Shown here in pieces: positions 35,483-44,578 of a stretch of 64,000 nt of DNA. Under the pieces are notes generated by a model. The model was not told where the DNA came from. It did no database searches and saw only the letters and a program-made list of their open reading frames with translations. The DNA comes from Maribacter sp. GTDB lineage: Bacteria; Bacteroidota; Bacteroidia; Flavobacteriales; Flavobacteriaceae. The DNA lies in NCBI GenBank assembly GCA_020629415.1, contig JAHDDL010000020.1, positions 1 through 64,000 of the forward strand. Reading direction: 5' to 3'. The stretch's first letter is position 1, and the number at the start of each line of letters is the position of its first letter. A program made the translations under genes and the position numbers.

Positions 35483-35490
35483 TATATTTG
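35483..35490 (+). promoter_or_regulatory. Candidate -7 element of cdd
   Basis: Perfect TATATTTG, 24 bases before the cdd ATG. The nearest TTG (35470-35472) is only 10 bases upstream, too close for the usual spacing. Confidence 0.45.
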
Positions 35491-35514
35491 TAGATTGAAA
35501 AACAAAATAAAAAT

Positions 35515-36003
35515 ATGATCAGCCAAAAGAAAATAAGCTTTGATATTACGGTATACGATTCGTTGAGCGAACTTAGTAGCGGAGATCAGAATTTAATGTC
35601 CGTTGCCGTAAAGGCTAGAAAAAGAGCTTATGCGCCTTATTCTAGTTTTAATGTAGGGGCATCTGTATTGTTGGAGAACGGTGAAATTATAGAGGGCAAT
35701 AATCAGGAGAATGCATCATATCCTTCCGGGCTATGTGCAGAAAGGGTTGCGGTTTTCTATGCCGGTTCAAAATATCCTGGCATGAAGATCAAGGCAATAG
35801 CAATTACGGCCGCATCTTTAAATCATGAAGTAAACGAACCTGCTGCACCTTGTGGTAATTGCAGACAGGCAATTTCAGAATATGAATTTAGACAGCAAGA
35901 ACCTATTAAAATTTTATTAATGGGCGAGACCGGCAGTGTAATTGAATGTAATTCTCTTGCAGATTTATTGCCGCTTGGCTTTAATAGCAGCTTTTTAAAT
36001 TAA
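35515..36003 (+). CDS. cdd: Cytidine deaminase
   Basis: Zn enzyme of pyrimidine salvage that turns cytidine and deoxycytidine into uridine and deoxyuridine. The 162 residues form the tetrameric-type single domain. The zinc ligands are C74 in GLCAER and C113 and C116 in PCGNC, and the proton shuttle is E76. The substrate-binding NVGASVL is near 46-52. It has its own terminator-isolated promoter after porV. A nucleoside transporter gene (nupC) later in the window could supply substrate. An AT-rich 8-bp hairpin (36026-36051) lies downstream but lacks a good T run. Confidence 0.95.
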   Translation: MISQKKISFDITVYDSLSELSSGDQNLMSVAVKARKRAYAPYSSFNVGASVLLENGEIIEGNNQENASYPSGLCAERVAVFYAGSKYPGMKIKAIAITAASLNHEVNEPAAPCGNCRQAISEYEFRQQEPIKILLMGETGSVIECNSLADLLPLGFNSSFLN

Positions 36004-36113
36004 GAAAACTTGCAAAAAGTATTGTAAATAAACACGTTATATAGTTTATTTGTTAAGCATATAATTTCTGGCTCGATTTGCTTCTATAATTTTTATCGAT
36101 TCATTAATATGTG

Positions 36114-36121
36114 TATTTTTG
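36114..36121 (+). promoter_or_regulatory. Candidate -7 element of pdhA-pdhC
   Basis: TATTTTTG fits TAnnTTTG. It would give a leader of about 65 bases before pdhA. No TTG is correctly spaced upstream. Confidence 0.4.
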
Positions 36122-36191
36122 CTCTTCTTGGATACCTAGGTCATAATGCCTTAGTTACCAAACATAGAATTTAAACCTTTAGTTAAAATTG

Positions 36192-37190
36192 ATGAAAAAA
36201 ATCACCAAGGAAACGTATTTAAAATGGTATGAGGACATGCTGTTTTGGAGAAAGTTTGAAGATAAATTGGCTGCTGTGTACATTCAGCAAAAGGTAAGAG
36301 GGTTTTTGCATTTGTATAATGGGCAAGAAGCCGTATTGGCAGGAGCTCTTCATGCAATGGACCTGACCAAGGACCGAATGATAACCGCTTACAGAAACCA
36401 TGTTCAACCAATTGGTATGGGTGTAGACCCTAAAATGGTTATGGCTGAACTTTATGGCAAGGTTACGGGTACTTCTAAAGGTATGGGAGGATCTATGCAC
36501 ATATTTTCTAAAGAGCATCGTTTTCATGGAGGTCATGGAATCGTAGGGGGGCAAATTCCTCTAGGTGCTGGTATGGCTTTTGGTGATAAATATGCAGGTA
36601 GGGATAATGTTACCTTATGTTATATGGGTGATGGTGCCGTAAGACAAGGTTCATTACATGAAACTTTCAACTTGGCCATGTTATGGCAATTGCCAGTAGT
36701 TTTTATCTGTGAGAATAACGGTTATGCAATGGGTACTTCGGTAGCAAGAACTTCTTTTTCTACGGAAATCTGGAAATTAGGTTTAGGTTATGAAATGCCT
36801 TGTGGACCAGTTGATGGTATGAACCCTGTAACAGTTGCTCAGGAAATGAGTAAAGCTATTGAAAGAGCACGTAGTGGTGGTGGACCAACTTTCCTAGAAA
36901 TGAAGACGTACAGGTATAGAGGTCATTCCATGTCAGATGCGCAACATTACAGAACCAAGGACGAGGTTGAAGAATACAAAAAGATAGATCCAATTACTCA
37001 GGTATTGGATATAATCAAAGAAAATAAATACGCAACAGAAGCTGAAATCAAAGAAATTGACAAAAAAGTCAAATCAATGGTTAAGGAATGCGAAAAGTTT
37101 GCAGAAGAATCAGATTATCCACCGGTAAACCAATTATATGATATGGTTTACGAACAAGAGGATTTTCCATTTGTTCAACATAAATTGTAA
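36192..37190 (+). CDS. pdhA: Pyruvate dehydrogenase E1 component, alpha subunit
   Basis: Alpha chain of the thiamine-diphosphate E1 enzyme that decarboxylates pyruvate and acetylates the lipoyl group of E2. The protein has 332 residues. The TPP/Mg motif starts at GDGAVRQGS and ends at ICENN (about 150-177). GGSMHIF, HGIVGGQ and the phosphorylation-loop region YRYRGHSMSD are all typical. I choose ATG at 36192. An in-frame TTG three bases earlier would only add one residue. pdhC follows after 4 bases, while the beta subunit gene is at 57.8 kb. Branched-chain 2-oxo acid E1 is related, but the pairing with a two-lipoyl E2 and typical sequence favour pyruvate. Confidence 0.93.
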   Translation: MKKITKETYLKWYEDMLFWRKFEDKLAAVYIQQKVRGFLHLYNGQEAVLAGALHAMDLTKDRMITAYRNHVQPIGMGVDPKMVMAELYGKVTGTSKGMGGSMHIFSKEHRFHGGHGIVGGQIPLGAGMAFGDKYAGRDNVTLCYMGDGAVRQGSLHETFNLAMLWQLPVVFICENNGYAMGTSVARTSFSTEIWKLGLGYEMPCGPVDGMNPVTVAQEMSKAIERARSGGGPTFLEMKTYRYRGHSMSDAQHYRTKDEVEEYKKIDPITQVLDIIKENKYATEAEIKEIDKKVKSMVKECEKFAEESDYPPVNQLYDMVYEQEDFPFVQHKL

Positions 37191-37194
37191 TTAG

Positions 37195-38841
37195 ATGGCT
37201 ATAGTAGTGAACATGCCCCGTTTAAGCGATACCATGGAAGAAGGTACCGTAGCTAAATGGTTAAAAAGCGTTGGTGATAAAATAGAAGAAGGAGATATAT
37301 TGGCAGAAATCGAAACCGATAAGGCGACGATGGAATTCGAATCTTTTAATGAAGGCACATTATTGCATATTGGTATTCAAGAAGGAGATACTGCTCCGGT
37401 TGATAGTCTTTTGGCAATTATAGGTGAGGAAGGCGAGGATATTTCTTCTTTGATCAATGGAGGAGGCGGTGCTTCTACTTCAGAAGATAGCTCTGAGGAA
37501 GCTTCTGTAACTGAATCTTCTTCTGATGATAATGAGGAGCAAGGTTCGGGCGAAGTACCGGAAGGAGTTGAAATCGTTAAGATGCCGCGCTTAAGTGATA
37601 CCATGGAAGAAGGTACCGTTGCAAGTTGGTTGAAAAAAGTTGGTGACGATGTTGAAGAGGGAGACATTCTTGCCGAGATTGAAACCGATAAGGCTACAAT
37701 GGAATTTGAGTCTTTCTACAGTGGTAAGTTATTATATATTGGATTACAAGAAGGCGAATCTTCTCCTGTTGATGCGGTTTTGGCGGTCATAGGTCCTGAA
37801 GGAACCGATGTTGATGCTGTTTTGAACAATAAATCTGGTGGAAGTAAAAAAAGTTCTGCTGGTGATACCAAAAAAGAAGAAAGCAAATCTACCGAGACGG
37901 CAGAAAAGAAAGAGGTTGCTAAGCCAGTAAACGATGGTGAACGCATTTTTGCTTCGCCGTTGGCTAAGAAAATAGCTGCGGATAAAGGTATAGACTTGGC
38001 CAGTGTTTCCGGATCTGGGGATAATGGTCGCATTATCAAGAAAGATATAGAGAACTTTACGCCTAGTGCGTCTACTGCTGCCCCTGCTGCTTCAGCAAGT
38101 GTAAAAGTTGATAATGCAATAGCTTCACAACCGGTTTCAATGGCTTTGCCATCTGGTGAGGAGGGTACTGAAGAAGTTAAAAATTCTAATATGCGCAAGG
38201 CAATAGCCAAAGCATTAGGAAATTCTAAATTCAACGCTCCACATTTCTATTTGACCATTGAGGTAGATATGGACAATGCAAAAGCTTCACGTGCTCAGAT
38301 AAACAGTCTTCCAGATACTAAGGTTTCTTTTAATGATATGGTATTAAAAGCTTGTGCAATGGCGCTTAGAAAGCATCCTCAAGTAAATACTTCTTGGAAC
38401 GGAGATACTACAAAACACCACAAGCATATACACATGGGTGTGGCTGTAGCTGTAGATGAAGGTTTGGTAGTGCCAGTTGTAAAGCATGCAGATTTATTAG
38501 GCTTAACTCAGATTGGTAGCGCCGTTAAGGATTTGGCCGGTAAGGCAAGAAATAAGAAAATTGCACCGTCAGAAATGGAGGGTAGTACATTTACGGTTTC
38601 TAATTTGGGCATGTTCGGTATACTTGAATTTACAAGTATCATCAATCAACCAAATTCGGCAATACTTTCAGTTGGTGCTATTGTTGAAAAACCAGTTGTT
38701 AAAAATGGAGAAATAGTTGTAGGAAATACAATGAAATTAACACTAGCCTGTGATCATAGAACTGTTGATGGCGCTGTGGGAGCTCAGTTCCTTCAGACAT
38801 TAAGATATTTTGTGGAGAATCCGGTTACTATGTTGGCGTAG
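37195..38841 (+). CDS. pdhC: Pyruvate dehydrogenase E2, dihydrolipoamide acetyltransferase
   Basis: Core of the pyruvate dehydrogenase complex, 548 residues. Two lipoyl domains (about 1-78 and 128-206) are near copies of each other, each with PRLSDTMEEGTVA and the lipoylated Lys in ETDKATME. Ser/Glu-rich and Lys/Ala-rich linkers separate them from the E1/E3-binding domain (about 245-285, IFASPLAKKIAADKGIDL). The C-terminal acyltransferase domain (about 325-548) carries the catalytic His-Asp motif DHRTVDGAVG. It lies 4 bases after pdhA and ends at a strong terminator. The E3 gene (lpd) is not in the window. Confidence 0.95.
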   Translation: MAIVVNMPRLSDTMEEGTVAKWLKSVGDKIEEGDILAEIETDKATMEFESFNEGTLLHIGIQEGDTAPVDSLLAIIGEEGEDISSLINGGGGASTSEDSSEEASVTESSSDDNEEQGSGEVPEGVEIVKMPRLSDTMEEGTVASWLKKVGDDVEEGDILAEIETDKATMEFESFYSGKLLYIGLQEGESSPVDAVLAVIGPEGTDVDAVLNNKSGGSKKSSAGDTKKEESKSTETAEKKEVAKPVNDGERIFASPLAKKIAADKGIDLASVSGSGDNGRIIKKDIENFTPSASTAAPAASASVKVDNAIASQPVSMALPSGEEGTEEVKNSNMRKAIAKALGNSKFNAPHFYLTIEVDMDNAKASRAQINSLPDTKVSFNDMVLKACAMALRKHPQVNTSWNGDTTKHHKHIHMGVAVAVDEGLVVPVVKHADLLGLTQIGSAVKDLAGKARNKKIAPSEMEGSTFTVSNLGMFGILEFTSIINQPNSAILSVGAIVEKPVVKNGEIVVGNTMKLTLACDHRTVDGAVGAQFLQTLRYFVENPVTMLA

Positions 38842-38868
38842 AACAGAGATTTAACAATAGAATTAAAT

Positions 38869-38898
38869 AAGCATCCTTTCATCGGGATGCTTTTTTTT
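38869..38898 (+). terminator. Terminator of pdhAC
   Basis: AAGCATCC (38869-38876) pairs with GGATGCTT (38885-38892) and is followed by a run of eight T. Confidence 0.88.
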
Positions 38899-38926
38899 AT
38901 CTTTATACCCTAAATAAGACAAAATA

Positions 38927-39976
38927 ATGAAACATACGTGGTTAGTACTTTTTTATATGTTGATTGTTGGTTGTGGTGGGGCAAAAGTTGATCAGTCAAC
39001 AGTATTGAACCCAACCAATCCTAAAGGAGTTAAAGGGTCGGTTTTGCAGGAAAGCAAAGATAATGTTCAAGAAAGTAGCTTAGAAAGCGTAAATTCTACA
39101 GTAACTCTAAATAATTTATCAAAAGATATTGAGGCGACGATGACTTTCTTGACATCCGATGAATTAATGGGTAGGGATACCGGTAGCAAAGGAATCGCAA
39201 AAGCTGCTGATTACATACAAAACGTATTTCAGGACAATAATATTCAACCATATTTTGGCTCGTTCAAAGATACATTGGAAAATTATAGTGATGGTGTAGC
39301 ATATAATGTTGTAGGTTTCTTGCCTGGAACAGACCCAAAACTTAAAAACGAGTTTGTGATAATTGGGGCGCATTATGATCATATTGGTTTGATCAGTGGA
39401 ACGGTAGAAGATGAAATTGCAAACGGCGCCAACGACAATGCATCGGGTACTACTACGGTTTTAGAATTTGCAAAATACTTTGGAAAACAAAAAAACAATA
39501 AAAGGAGTTTAATTTTTGCCCTTTTTACGGCTGAGGAAAAAGGCTTGGTAGGCTCTAAGCATTTGGCTAAAAAATTAAAAGATCAAAACATTGATCTGTA
39601 TGCCATGCTTAATTTTGAGATGGTAGGTGTACCAATGATAGATAAAGACCATAGTTTATATTTAACGGGGTATGAGTTGTCTAACTTGGCGGAAGTCAGT
39701 AATAAATACGCAGGTAAAAATCTTGTAGGGTTTCTTCCAAAAGCAAAAGAATTTAATCTATTTAGACGATCGGACAATGCACCTTTTCATGATGAATTTA
39801 ATATACCGTCACAAACTTATAGTTCTTTTGATTTTACCAACTTTGGTGAGTATCACAAGGTAGGGGATGAGGCATCGTTAATGGACTTCAATTTTATGGC
39901 TGTAATTGTAAAGGAATCTATACCAATGCTTGAAGGTATTGTCAATGCACAGGTAAAAGAAGTAAAGTATAATTAA
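38927..39976 (+). CDS. M28-family Zn peptidase lipoprotein
   Basis: Predicted aminopeptidase of 349 residues. A lipoprotein signal ends at C16 (IVGC). After a Ser/Asn-rich stretch (about 25-60) comes the M28 catalytic domain. The metal ligands and catalytic acids are visible in GAHYDHIG, NGANDNASG, FTAEEKGLVGS, NFEMVG and the final His in EYHKVGDE. It should act on peptides in the periplasm or at the surface. It opens an operon of five very tightly spaced genes. Its stop shares one base with the next ATG (TAATG). The physiological substrate cannot be read from the sequence. Confidence 0.88.
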   Translation: MKHTWLVLFYMLIVGCGGAKVDQSTVLNPTNPKGVKGSVLQESKDNVQESSLESVNSTVTLNNLSKDIEATMTFLTSDELMGRDTGSKGIAKAADYIQNVFQDNNIQPYFGSFKDTLENYSDGVAYNVVGFLPGTDPKLKNEFVIIGAHYDHIGLISGTVEDEIANGANDNASGTTTVLEFAKYFGKQKNNKRSLIFALFTAEEKGLVGSKHLAKKLKDQNIDLYAMLNFEMVGVPMIDKDHSLYLTGYELSNLAEVSNKYAGKNLVGFLPKAKEFNLFRRSDNAPFHDEFNIPSQTYSSFDFTNFGEYHKVGDEASLMDFNFMAVIVKESIPMLEGIVNAQVKEVKYN

Positions 39977-40656
39977 TGGAATACATTATAGTAACAGGAA
40001 CCAGTAGGGGAATTGGATTTGAGCTCAGTAAATTATTGGCAGATGCGGGGCATAAAGTTTTGGCGCTTTCTAGAAACGATAAGCCAATAAAGAATCTTGA
40101 TCATGACAATATTGAAACATTCGCTTTTGATGTATCTTCGATAGAAGATAGAAATAGGTTGTCCGGTTTTTTGAACGAAAAAAATGCCAGTGTCCTGGCC
40201 TTGATCAATAATGCGGGCAAACTTATCAATAAGCCTTTTCTAGAATTAACGGAAGAAGAATTTAAGTCTGTTTATGATGTTAACGTCTTTGGCGTTGCGG
40301 CGATGACCAGATTAATTATTCCTTTTATGAATAAAAAGGGTCACGTTCTTACTATAAGTTCTATGGGCGGTATACAGGGTAGTTCTAAATTTCCCGGTCT
40401 TTCGGCTTATAGCTCAAGTAAAGGGGCGGTGTTAACTTTAACAGAGCTGCTGGCAGAGGAGTTTAAGGAAACCGGTCCTTCATTTAATGCTTTGGCCCTA
40501 GGTGCCGTGCAGACAGAGATGTTGGAAGAAGCATTCCCTGGTTATGAGGCTCCGGTAAGTGCTGAACAAATGGCGGAGTATATTATGGACTTTGCCTTAA
40601 AGGGACAGAAATTGTACAATGGTAAAATCTTACAGGTTAGCAGTAGTACGCCATAA
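39976..40656 (+). CDS. Short-chain dehydrogenase/reductase
   Basis: NAD(P)-dependent oxidoreductase of the classical SDR family, 226 residues. It has the cofactor motif TGTSRGIG (7-14), NNAG near 79, the catalytic Ser in TISSMGG and the YxxxK pair in YSSSKG. The substrate is unknown. Many proteins like this are annotated as sepiapterin or ketoreductases without evidence. It is translationally coupled to the M28 peptidase gene by TAATG and followed by sprT after 2 bases. Although alginate catabolism needs an SDR (DEH reductase), this gene is 17 kb from the alginate locus and in an unrelated operon, so I do not assign that role. Confidence 0.85.
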   Translation: MEYIIVTGTSRGIGFELSKLLADAGHKVLALSRNDKPIKNLDHDNIETFAFDVSSIEDRNRLSGFLNEKNASVLALINNAGKLINKPFLELTEEEFKSVYDVNVFGVAAMTRLIIPFMNKKGHVLTISSMGGIQGSSKFPGLSAYSSSKGAVLTLTELLAEEFKETGPSFNALALGAVQTEMLEEAFPGYEAPVSAEQMAEYIMDFALKGQKLYNGKILQVSSSTP

Positions 40657-40658
40657 CA

Positions 40659-41261
40659 ATGCAGCAAACATTAGCAAAATATCTTCCAGAGTTAGCGGTT
40701 AGTCCTTGTTTTGAGCTAATTAAAGATACTCAGGTGCATTTAAAGATTGTTAATGAACGTGTAACAAGACATGGAGATTATAGAAGAAGAAAAGACGGCA
40801 ATCATCAGATTACGGTAAATGCTTCTTTAAACAAGTATAGGTTCTTAATAACCTTGATTCATGAAATTGCGCATTTAATTGCCTTTGAAAAATATGGTCG
40901 CGCTATTAAGCCGCACGGGGTGGAATGGAAAAAAACATTTCAGCATCTAATGATTCCATTTATAAGGCCGGAAATTTTTCCATCGCAGCTACTACCGTTA
41001 TTGGCCAGGCATTTTAAGAATCCGAAGGCAAGCAGTAGTACAGACGCTCAACTATCTATAGCTTTAAAACAATTTGATGAACAACAATCGGAAAAAACTT
41101 ACGTTTACGAATTACCGATAGGATGCGTTTTTCGTATCTATAACGGAAAATTATTTAAAAAAGGAAATAAACGAACCAAGCGTTATGAGTGTATAGAAAT
41201 ATCTACAGGAAGGATGTTTTTATTTCAACCCAATGCTGAAGTAGAATTAATAAAAAGCTGA
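40659..41261 (+). CDS. SprT-like zinc metallopeptidase domain protein
   Basis: A 200-residue cytoplasmic protein with a SprT-like domain. The zinc site is HEIAH (H68, E69, H72) with a further His at 86 in KPHGVEW. The C-terminal part (about 140-200) resembles the zinc-ribbon/beta region of SprT proteins, but the usual paired CxxC cysteines are missing. Eukaryotic relatives (SPRTN) cleave DNA-protein crosslinks. The bacterial role is not settled. It sits in the middle of the M28-SDR-manC operon, with a 1-base gap to manC. Confidence 0.82.
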   Translation: MQQTLAKYLPELAVSPCFELIKDTQVHLKIVNERVTRHGDYRRRKDGNHQITVNASLNKYRFLITLIHEIAHLIAFEKYGRAIKPHGVEWKKTFQHLMIPFIRPEIFPSQLLPLLARHFKNPKASSSTDAQLSIALKQFDEQQSEKTYVYELPIGCVFRIYNGKLFKKGNKRTKRYECIEISTGRMFLFQPNAEVELIKS

Positions 41262-41262
41262 C

Positions 41263-42342
41263 ATGAACAAAAATTATTATGCCGTTTTAATGGCAGGAGG
41301 AGTAGGATCAAGATTCTGGCCAATAAGTACAAGTGAAAACCCGAAACAATTTCATGATATGTTAGGTACAGGAGATACCCTTATCCAGAAAACATTTCAA
41401 AGGTTAAATAAATTTGTACCTACCGAGAATATTCTAATACTAACCAATGAACGTTATAATGATCTTGTTTTAGAGCAATTGCCAATGGTAAAACAAGAAC
41501 AGGTAGTTCTTGAGCCTGCTATGAGAAATACGGCACCTTGTATTTTGTATGCTGCCTTAAAAATTCAGAAAATGAATGAAGATGCAGTTATGATCGTAGC
41601 GCCAAGTGATCATTGGATCGAAGATGAAGATGCTTTTGCAAAAGATGTTACAGCATGTTTTAAAAAATGCGAAACTGAAGATGTTTTGTGTACATTAGGT
41701 ATTAAGCCCTCTTTTCCTAATACAGGTTTTGGGTATATAGAGTCTAATAAATCTGATACTGCACCAATAAAAAAAGTAAATCAGTTTAGAGAAAAACCGG
41801 ATTATGAAACTGCAAAAGATTTTCTTGCCCAAGGTAACTTTTTATGGAATGCAGGAATTTTTATGTGGAGCGCAAAAACCATCGTTAATGCATTTCAAAA
41901 TTTTCAACCTAAACAATATGCATTGTTCAGAGATGGTTTAGTGTGTTATAATACAGATGATGAAAAGAAATTCATCTCTGAGAACTATCCAAAGGCTGAA
42001 AATATTTCTATTGATTACGCAATCTTGGAAAACTCAAAAGCTATCTATGTTAAAGAAGCTACTTTTGATTGGAACGATTTAGGTACCTGGGGCTCTTTAT
42101 ATGATAAGCTTGATAAAGATGATGACAAAAATGCCGTAGTCAATGCAAAAGTATTGTCGCAAGACGCAAGTGGTAACATGATAAGGTCCAAAGCAGGTAA
42201 GGTGGTTGTAGTAGATGGATTAAATGATTATATCATAGTTGATAAAGATGAAGTACTTTTGATTTATCCTAAAACAAAAGAACAGGATATCAAACAAGTT
42301 TTAAACAAGGTGAAAGATACCTTTGGTGATGAATTCGCTTAA
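41263..42342 (+). CDS. manC: Mannose-1-phosphate guanylyltransferase
   Basis: Makes GDP-mannose from mannose-1-phosphate and GTP for surface polysaccharides and protein or lipid glycans. The 359 residues contain the nucleotidyltransferase signature AGGVGSRFWP (11-20) followed by NPKQF, the sugar-binding FREKPDYETAKDFL and NAGIFMW, and a C-terminal left-handed beta-helix part. It lacks the extra C-terminal phosphomannose isomerase domain of the bifunctional enzymes, so it is the short monofunctional type. GDP-mannose can also feed alginate synthesis in other bacteria, but no alginate synthesis gene is here. Confidence 0.93.
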   Translation: MNKNYYAVLMAGGVGSRFWPISTSENPKQFHDMLGTGDTLIQKTFQRLNKFVPTENILILTNERYNDLVLEQLPMVKQEQVVLEPAMRNTAPCILYAALKIQKMNEDAVMIVAPSDHWIEDEDAFAKDVTACFKKCETEDVLCTLGIKPSFPNTGFGYIESNKSDTAPIKKVNQFREKPDYETAKDFLAQGNFLWNAGIFMWSAKTIVNAFQNFQPKQYALFRDGLVCYNTDDEKKFISENYPKAENISIDYAILENSKAIYVKEATFDWNDLGTWGSLYDKLDKDDDKNAVVNAKVLSQDASGNMIRSKAGKVVVVDGLNDYIIVDKDEVLLIYPKTKEQDIKQVLNKVKDTFGDEFA

Positions 42343-42344
42343 AT

Positions 42345-43814
42345 ATGGAGAACAATCTTAATCAAGATAATATTACCCCTACTAGTAATGAAGGTGGTGG
42401 TAGTGAAGAAGTAAAAAAAGATTTTCAAGGTCTTTTAGGTAGTGTAAAAAAGTTTCTTTCTGAGTTATTGGATATTAGAACCAATACAGATCAGCAGGCA
42501 ACAAAAGAAGCTATTATTGCTGATATCCCTTTTAAGGGGCATACTTCTTGGATTCTGATTTGTTCAATATTTATAGCATCTATTGGTCTTAATGCCAATT
42601 CTACTGCCGTAGTAATTGGTGCCATGTTAATATCACCGCTAATGGGACCTATTTTAGGAATAGGAATGTCAGTGGCGATCAATGATATAGACACCTTAAA
42701 AAGATCATTAAAGAATTTTGCGGTAATGGTAGTTCTAAGTGTCATTACCGCATATTTATTTTATCGTTTTTTTCCGCTTAGGGATGAATCTTCAGAGCTT
42801 TTGGCAAGAACCGAGCCAGATATTAGAGATGTTCTAATCGCATTTTTTGGTGGTTTGGCATTGGTGATAGCCCGTGCTAAAAAAGGTACCATAGCCAGTG
42901 TTATTTTTGGTGTTGCAATTGCTACCGCATTAATGCCGCCTTTATGTACCGTAGGTTTTGGTTTGGCGATCGGTAATTTTGAGTATGCTACAGGAGCAAT
43001 GTATCTGTTTATAATCAATACCATATTTATAGCCTTGGCAACCTTCTTGGTGATAAAGCTCTTGAAATTCCCCATGGTGCGTTATGTGAATTCACAACGG
43101 AGAAAATTAATAGCTAGGCTTGCTTCTTTATTGGCTGTTTTAGTGATGATACCTGCAGGTTTTACATTTTACAATGTATTTAAAAAATCATTGTTCAATA
43201 GAGATGCAGAGTCATTTATTACAGAAAAAATAGAACCTTATCAATTTACCGGAGAAGGTAAATTTCTAAGAGATTTTAGTGAGGTAGTTTATAATGATGA
43301 TGGTAATTCTAAAATTGAATTGTTCTTTATGGGCAATGAAGGTATACCAGAAAATGTAATTGCTACTTGGCGTACGCAGATGGCAGATTATAAGCAACTT
43401 AACGGTACGGAGCTTGCCGTAGTTCAAGGGTCAAGAAGTGATGAGGCAAATGAGCTAAAATACGTAAATGAGTTATATGAATCTCAGAAAAGTATATTGA
43501 CCAGTAAAGATGAAAAAATTCAGTTGTTGGAAAATGAGTTGATGCGCTTAAACCAAATTTCATCAAATCAAATTCCTTTTAAAGAGATTAGTCTTGAGGC
43601 TAAGACCAATTATGAAAACTTGGATCGTATAGGGTATGCTTATTTGATTTCAACAGATTTTACCAAGACCGATAGTATACCTTTGTTTGAAGTAACTTGG
43701 AAAAAAGAAGCTAAAAGTGCCGAAACCGTAAAGGATATGGCCAAACTGCAAGAGTGGTTGAGACTGCGTTTAAATAACAAGAATATTCAATTAAAAGAAA
43801 TGCCCAAAGACTAG
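42345..43814 (+). CDS. DUF389 (TIGR00341-type) membrane protein
   Basis: A 489-residue inner-membrane protein of unknown function. Residues about 65-290 contain six to seven membrane helices and the DUF389 core: NSTAVVIGAMLISPLMGPILGIGM and VAIATALMPPLCTVGFGLA. The C-terminal 200 residues are soluble and include a probable coiled coil (about 370-400, EKIQLLENELMRLNQ). It is the last gene of the operon starting with the M28 peptidase (2-base gap after manC). Its last four bases overlap the stop of the ABC ATPase gene on the other strand. Confidence 0.85.
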   Translation: MENNLNQDNITPTSNEGGGSEEVKKDFQGLLGSVKKFLSELLDIRTNTDQQATKEAIIADIPFKGHTSWILICSIFIASIGLNANSTAVVIGAMLISPLMGPILGIGMSVAINDIDTLKRSLKNFAVMVVLSVITAYLFYRFFPLRDESSELLARTEPDIRDVLIAFFGGLALVIARAKKGTIASVIFGVAIATALMPPLCTVGFGLAIGNFEYATGAMYLFIINTIFIALATFLVIKLLKFPMVRYVNSQRRKLIARLASLLAVLVMIPAGFTFYNVFKKSLFNRDAESFITEKIEPYQFTGEGKFLRDFSEVVYNDDGNSKIELFFMGNEGIPENVIATWRTQMADYKQLNGTELAVVQGSRSDEANELKYVNELYESQKSILTSKDEKIQLLENELMRLNQISSNQIPFKEISLEAKTNYENLDRIGYAYLISTDFTKTDSIPLFEVTWKKEAKSAETVKDMAKLQEWLRLRLNNKNIQLKEMPKD

Positions 43815-44578
43815 TTTTGTTCTTGTATATACATTTGGCGTACTTTCTTAAATAGGTCAGAAGAGTATACAAAGTTGGTAACGGCCTCGTTGTCTGTTTT
43901 GAAGATTTCGTTCTTGGAGCCTTCCCACTCTAAAAGTCCGTCTTTAAGAAAAATAATTTTCTCGCCAATTTGCATAACCGAGTTCATGTCATGAGTGTTA
44001 ATGACCGTGGTAATGTTATATTCTTCGGTAATTTCTTTGATAAGGTCATCAATAAGTATTGCCGTTTTTGGGTCTAAGCCAGAATTAGGTTCATCACAAA
44101 ATAAATATTTTGGATTCATTACAATAGCTCGTGCAATGGCTACACGTTTCTGCATACCACCGGAAATCTCAGAAGGAAATTTATGATGCGCATCAATTAG
44201 GTTTACTCTTTTTAGAACGGCATCTACACGATCCTTCATTTCAGATTTAGACTGTTTGGTAAACATTTCCAAAGGAAACATCACATTGCCTTCAACAGTC
44301 ATACTATCAAAAAGGGCACTACCTTGGAATACCATACCCATTTCTTGTCGTAAATCGCGTTTTTCATCATCCGTATGTTCAGAATATAATTTGCCATCAT
44401 AGGCAATACCACCTTCTTCTGGTACAAAAAGACCTAAAAGACATTTTAGAAAAACGGTTTTTCCCGATCCACTTTGACCAATGACCAAATTGGTTTTGCC
44501 TTTTTCAAAGGTGGTGGTTATACCTTTAAGAATATGGGCATTACCAAAAGATTTGTGTATGTCTCGCACCTCTATCAT
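43811..44578 (-). CDS. mlaF: ABC transporter ATPase, MlaF/Mkl type
   Basis: ATPase of a phospholipid-type ABC transporter (255 residues). It shows Walker A GQSGSGKT (34-41), Q-loop MVFQGSALFDSMTVEGNV, a signature reading SGGMQKR, Walker B YLFCDEPNSGLD and the switch His in NTHD. The SALFDSMTV and SGGMQKRVA wording is typical of the Mla/Mkl group. It overlaps the permease gene mlaE by one base, so the two are coupled. No MCE-domain (MlaD) gene follows: the DUF389 gene converges with a 4-base overlap. The partner protein must be encoded elsewhere. Confidence 0.9.
   Translation of the reverse strand: MIEVRDIHKSFGNAHILKGITTTFEKGKTNLVIGQSGSGKTVFLKCLLGLFVPEEGGIAYDGKLYSEHTDDEKRDLRQEMGMVFQGSALFDSMTVEGNVMFPLEMFTKQSKSEMKDRVDAVLKRVNLIDAHHKFPSEISGGMQKRVAIARAIVMNPKYLFCDEPNSGLDPKTAILIDDLIKEITEEYNITTVINTHDMNSVMQIGEKIIFLKDGLLEWEGSKNEIFKTDNEAVTNFVYSSDLFKKVRQMYIQEQN

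Noticed and set aside
37377-38234. Long minus-strand frames inside pdhC
   Set aside because: Ser/Pro/Ala-rich antisense translation of the lipoyl linkers. The plus-strand gene is certain.
39976-40656. SDR as the DEH reductase of alginate catabolism
   Set aside because: It lies in a coupled operon with unrelated genes 17 kb from the alginate locus and shows no specific motif for that substrate.
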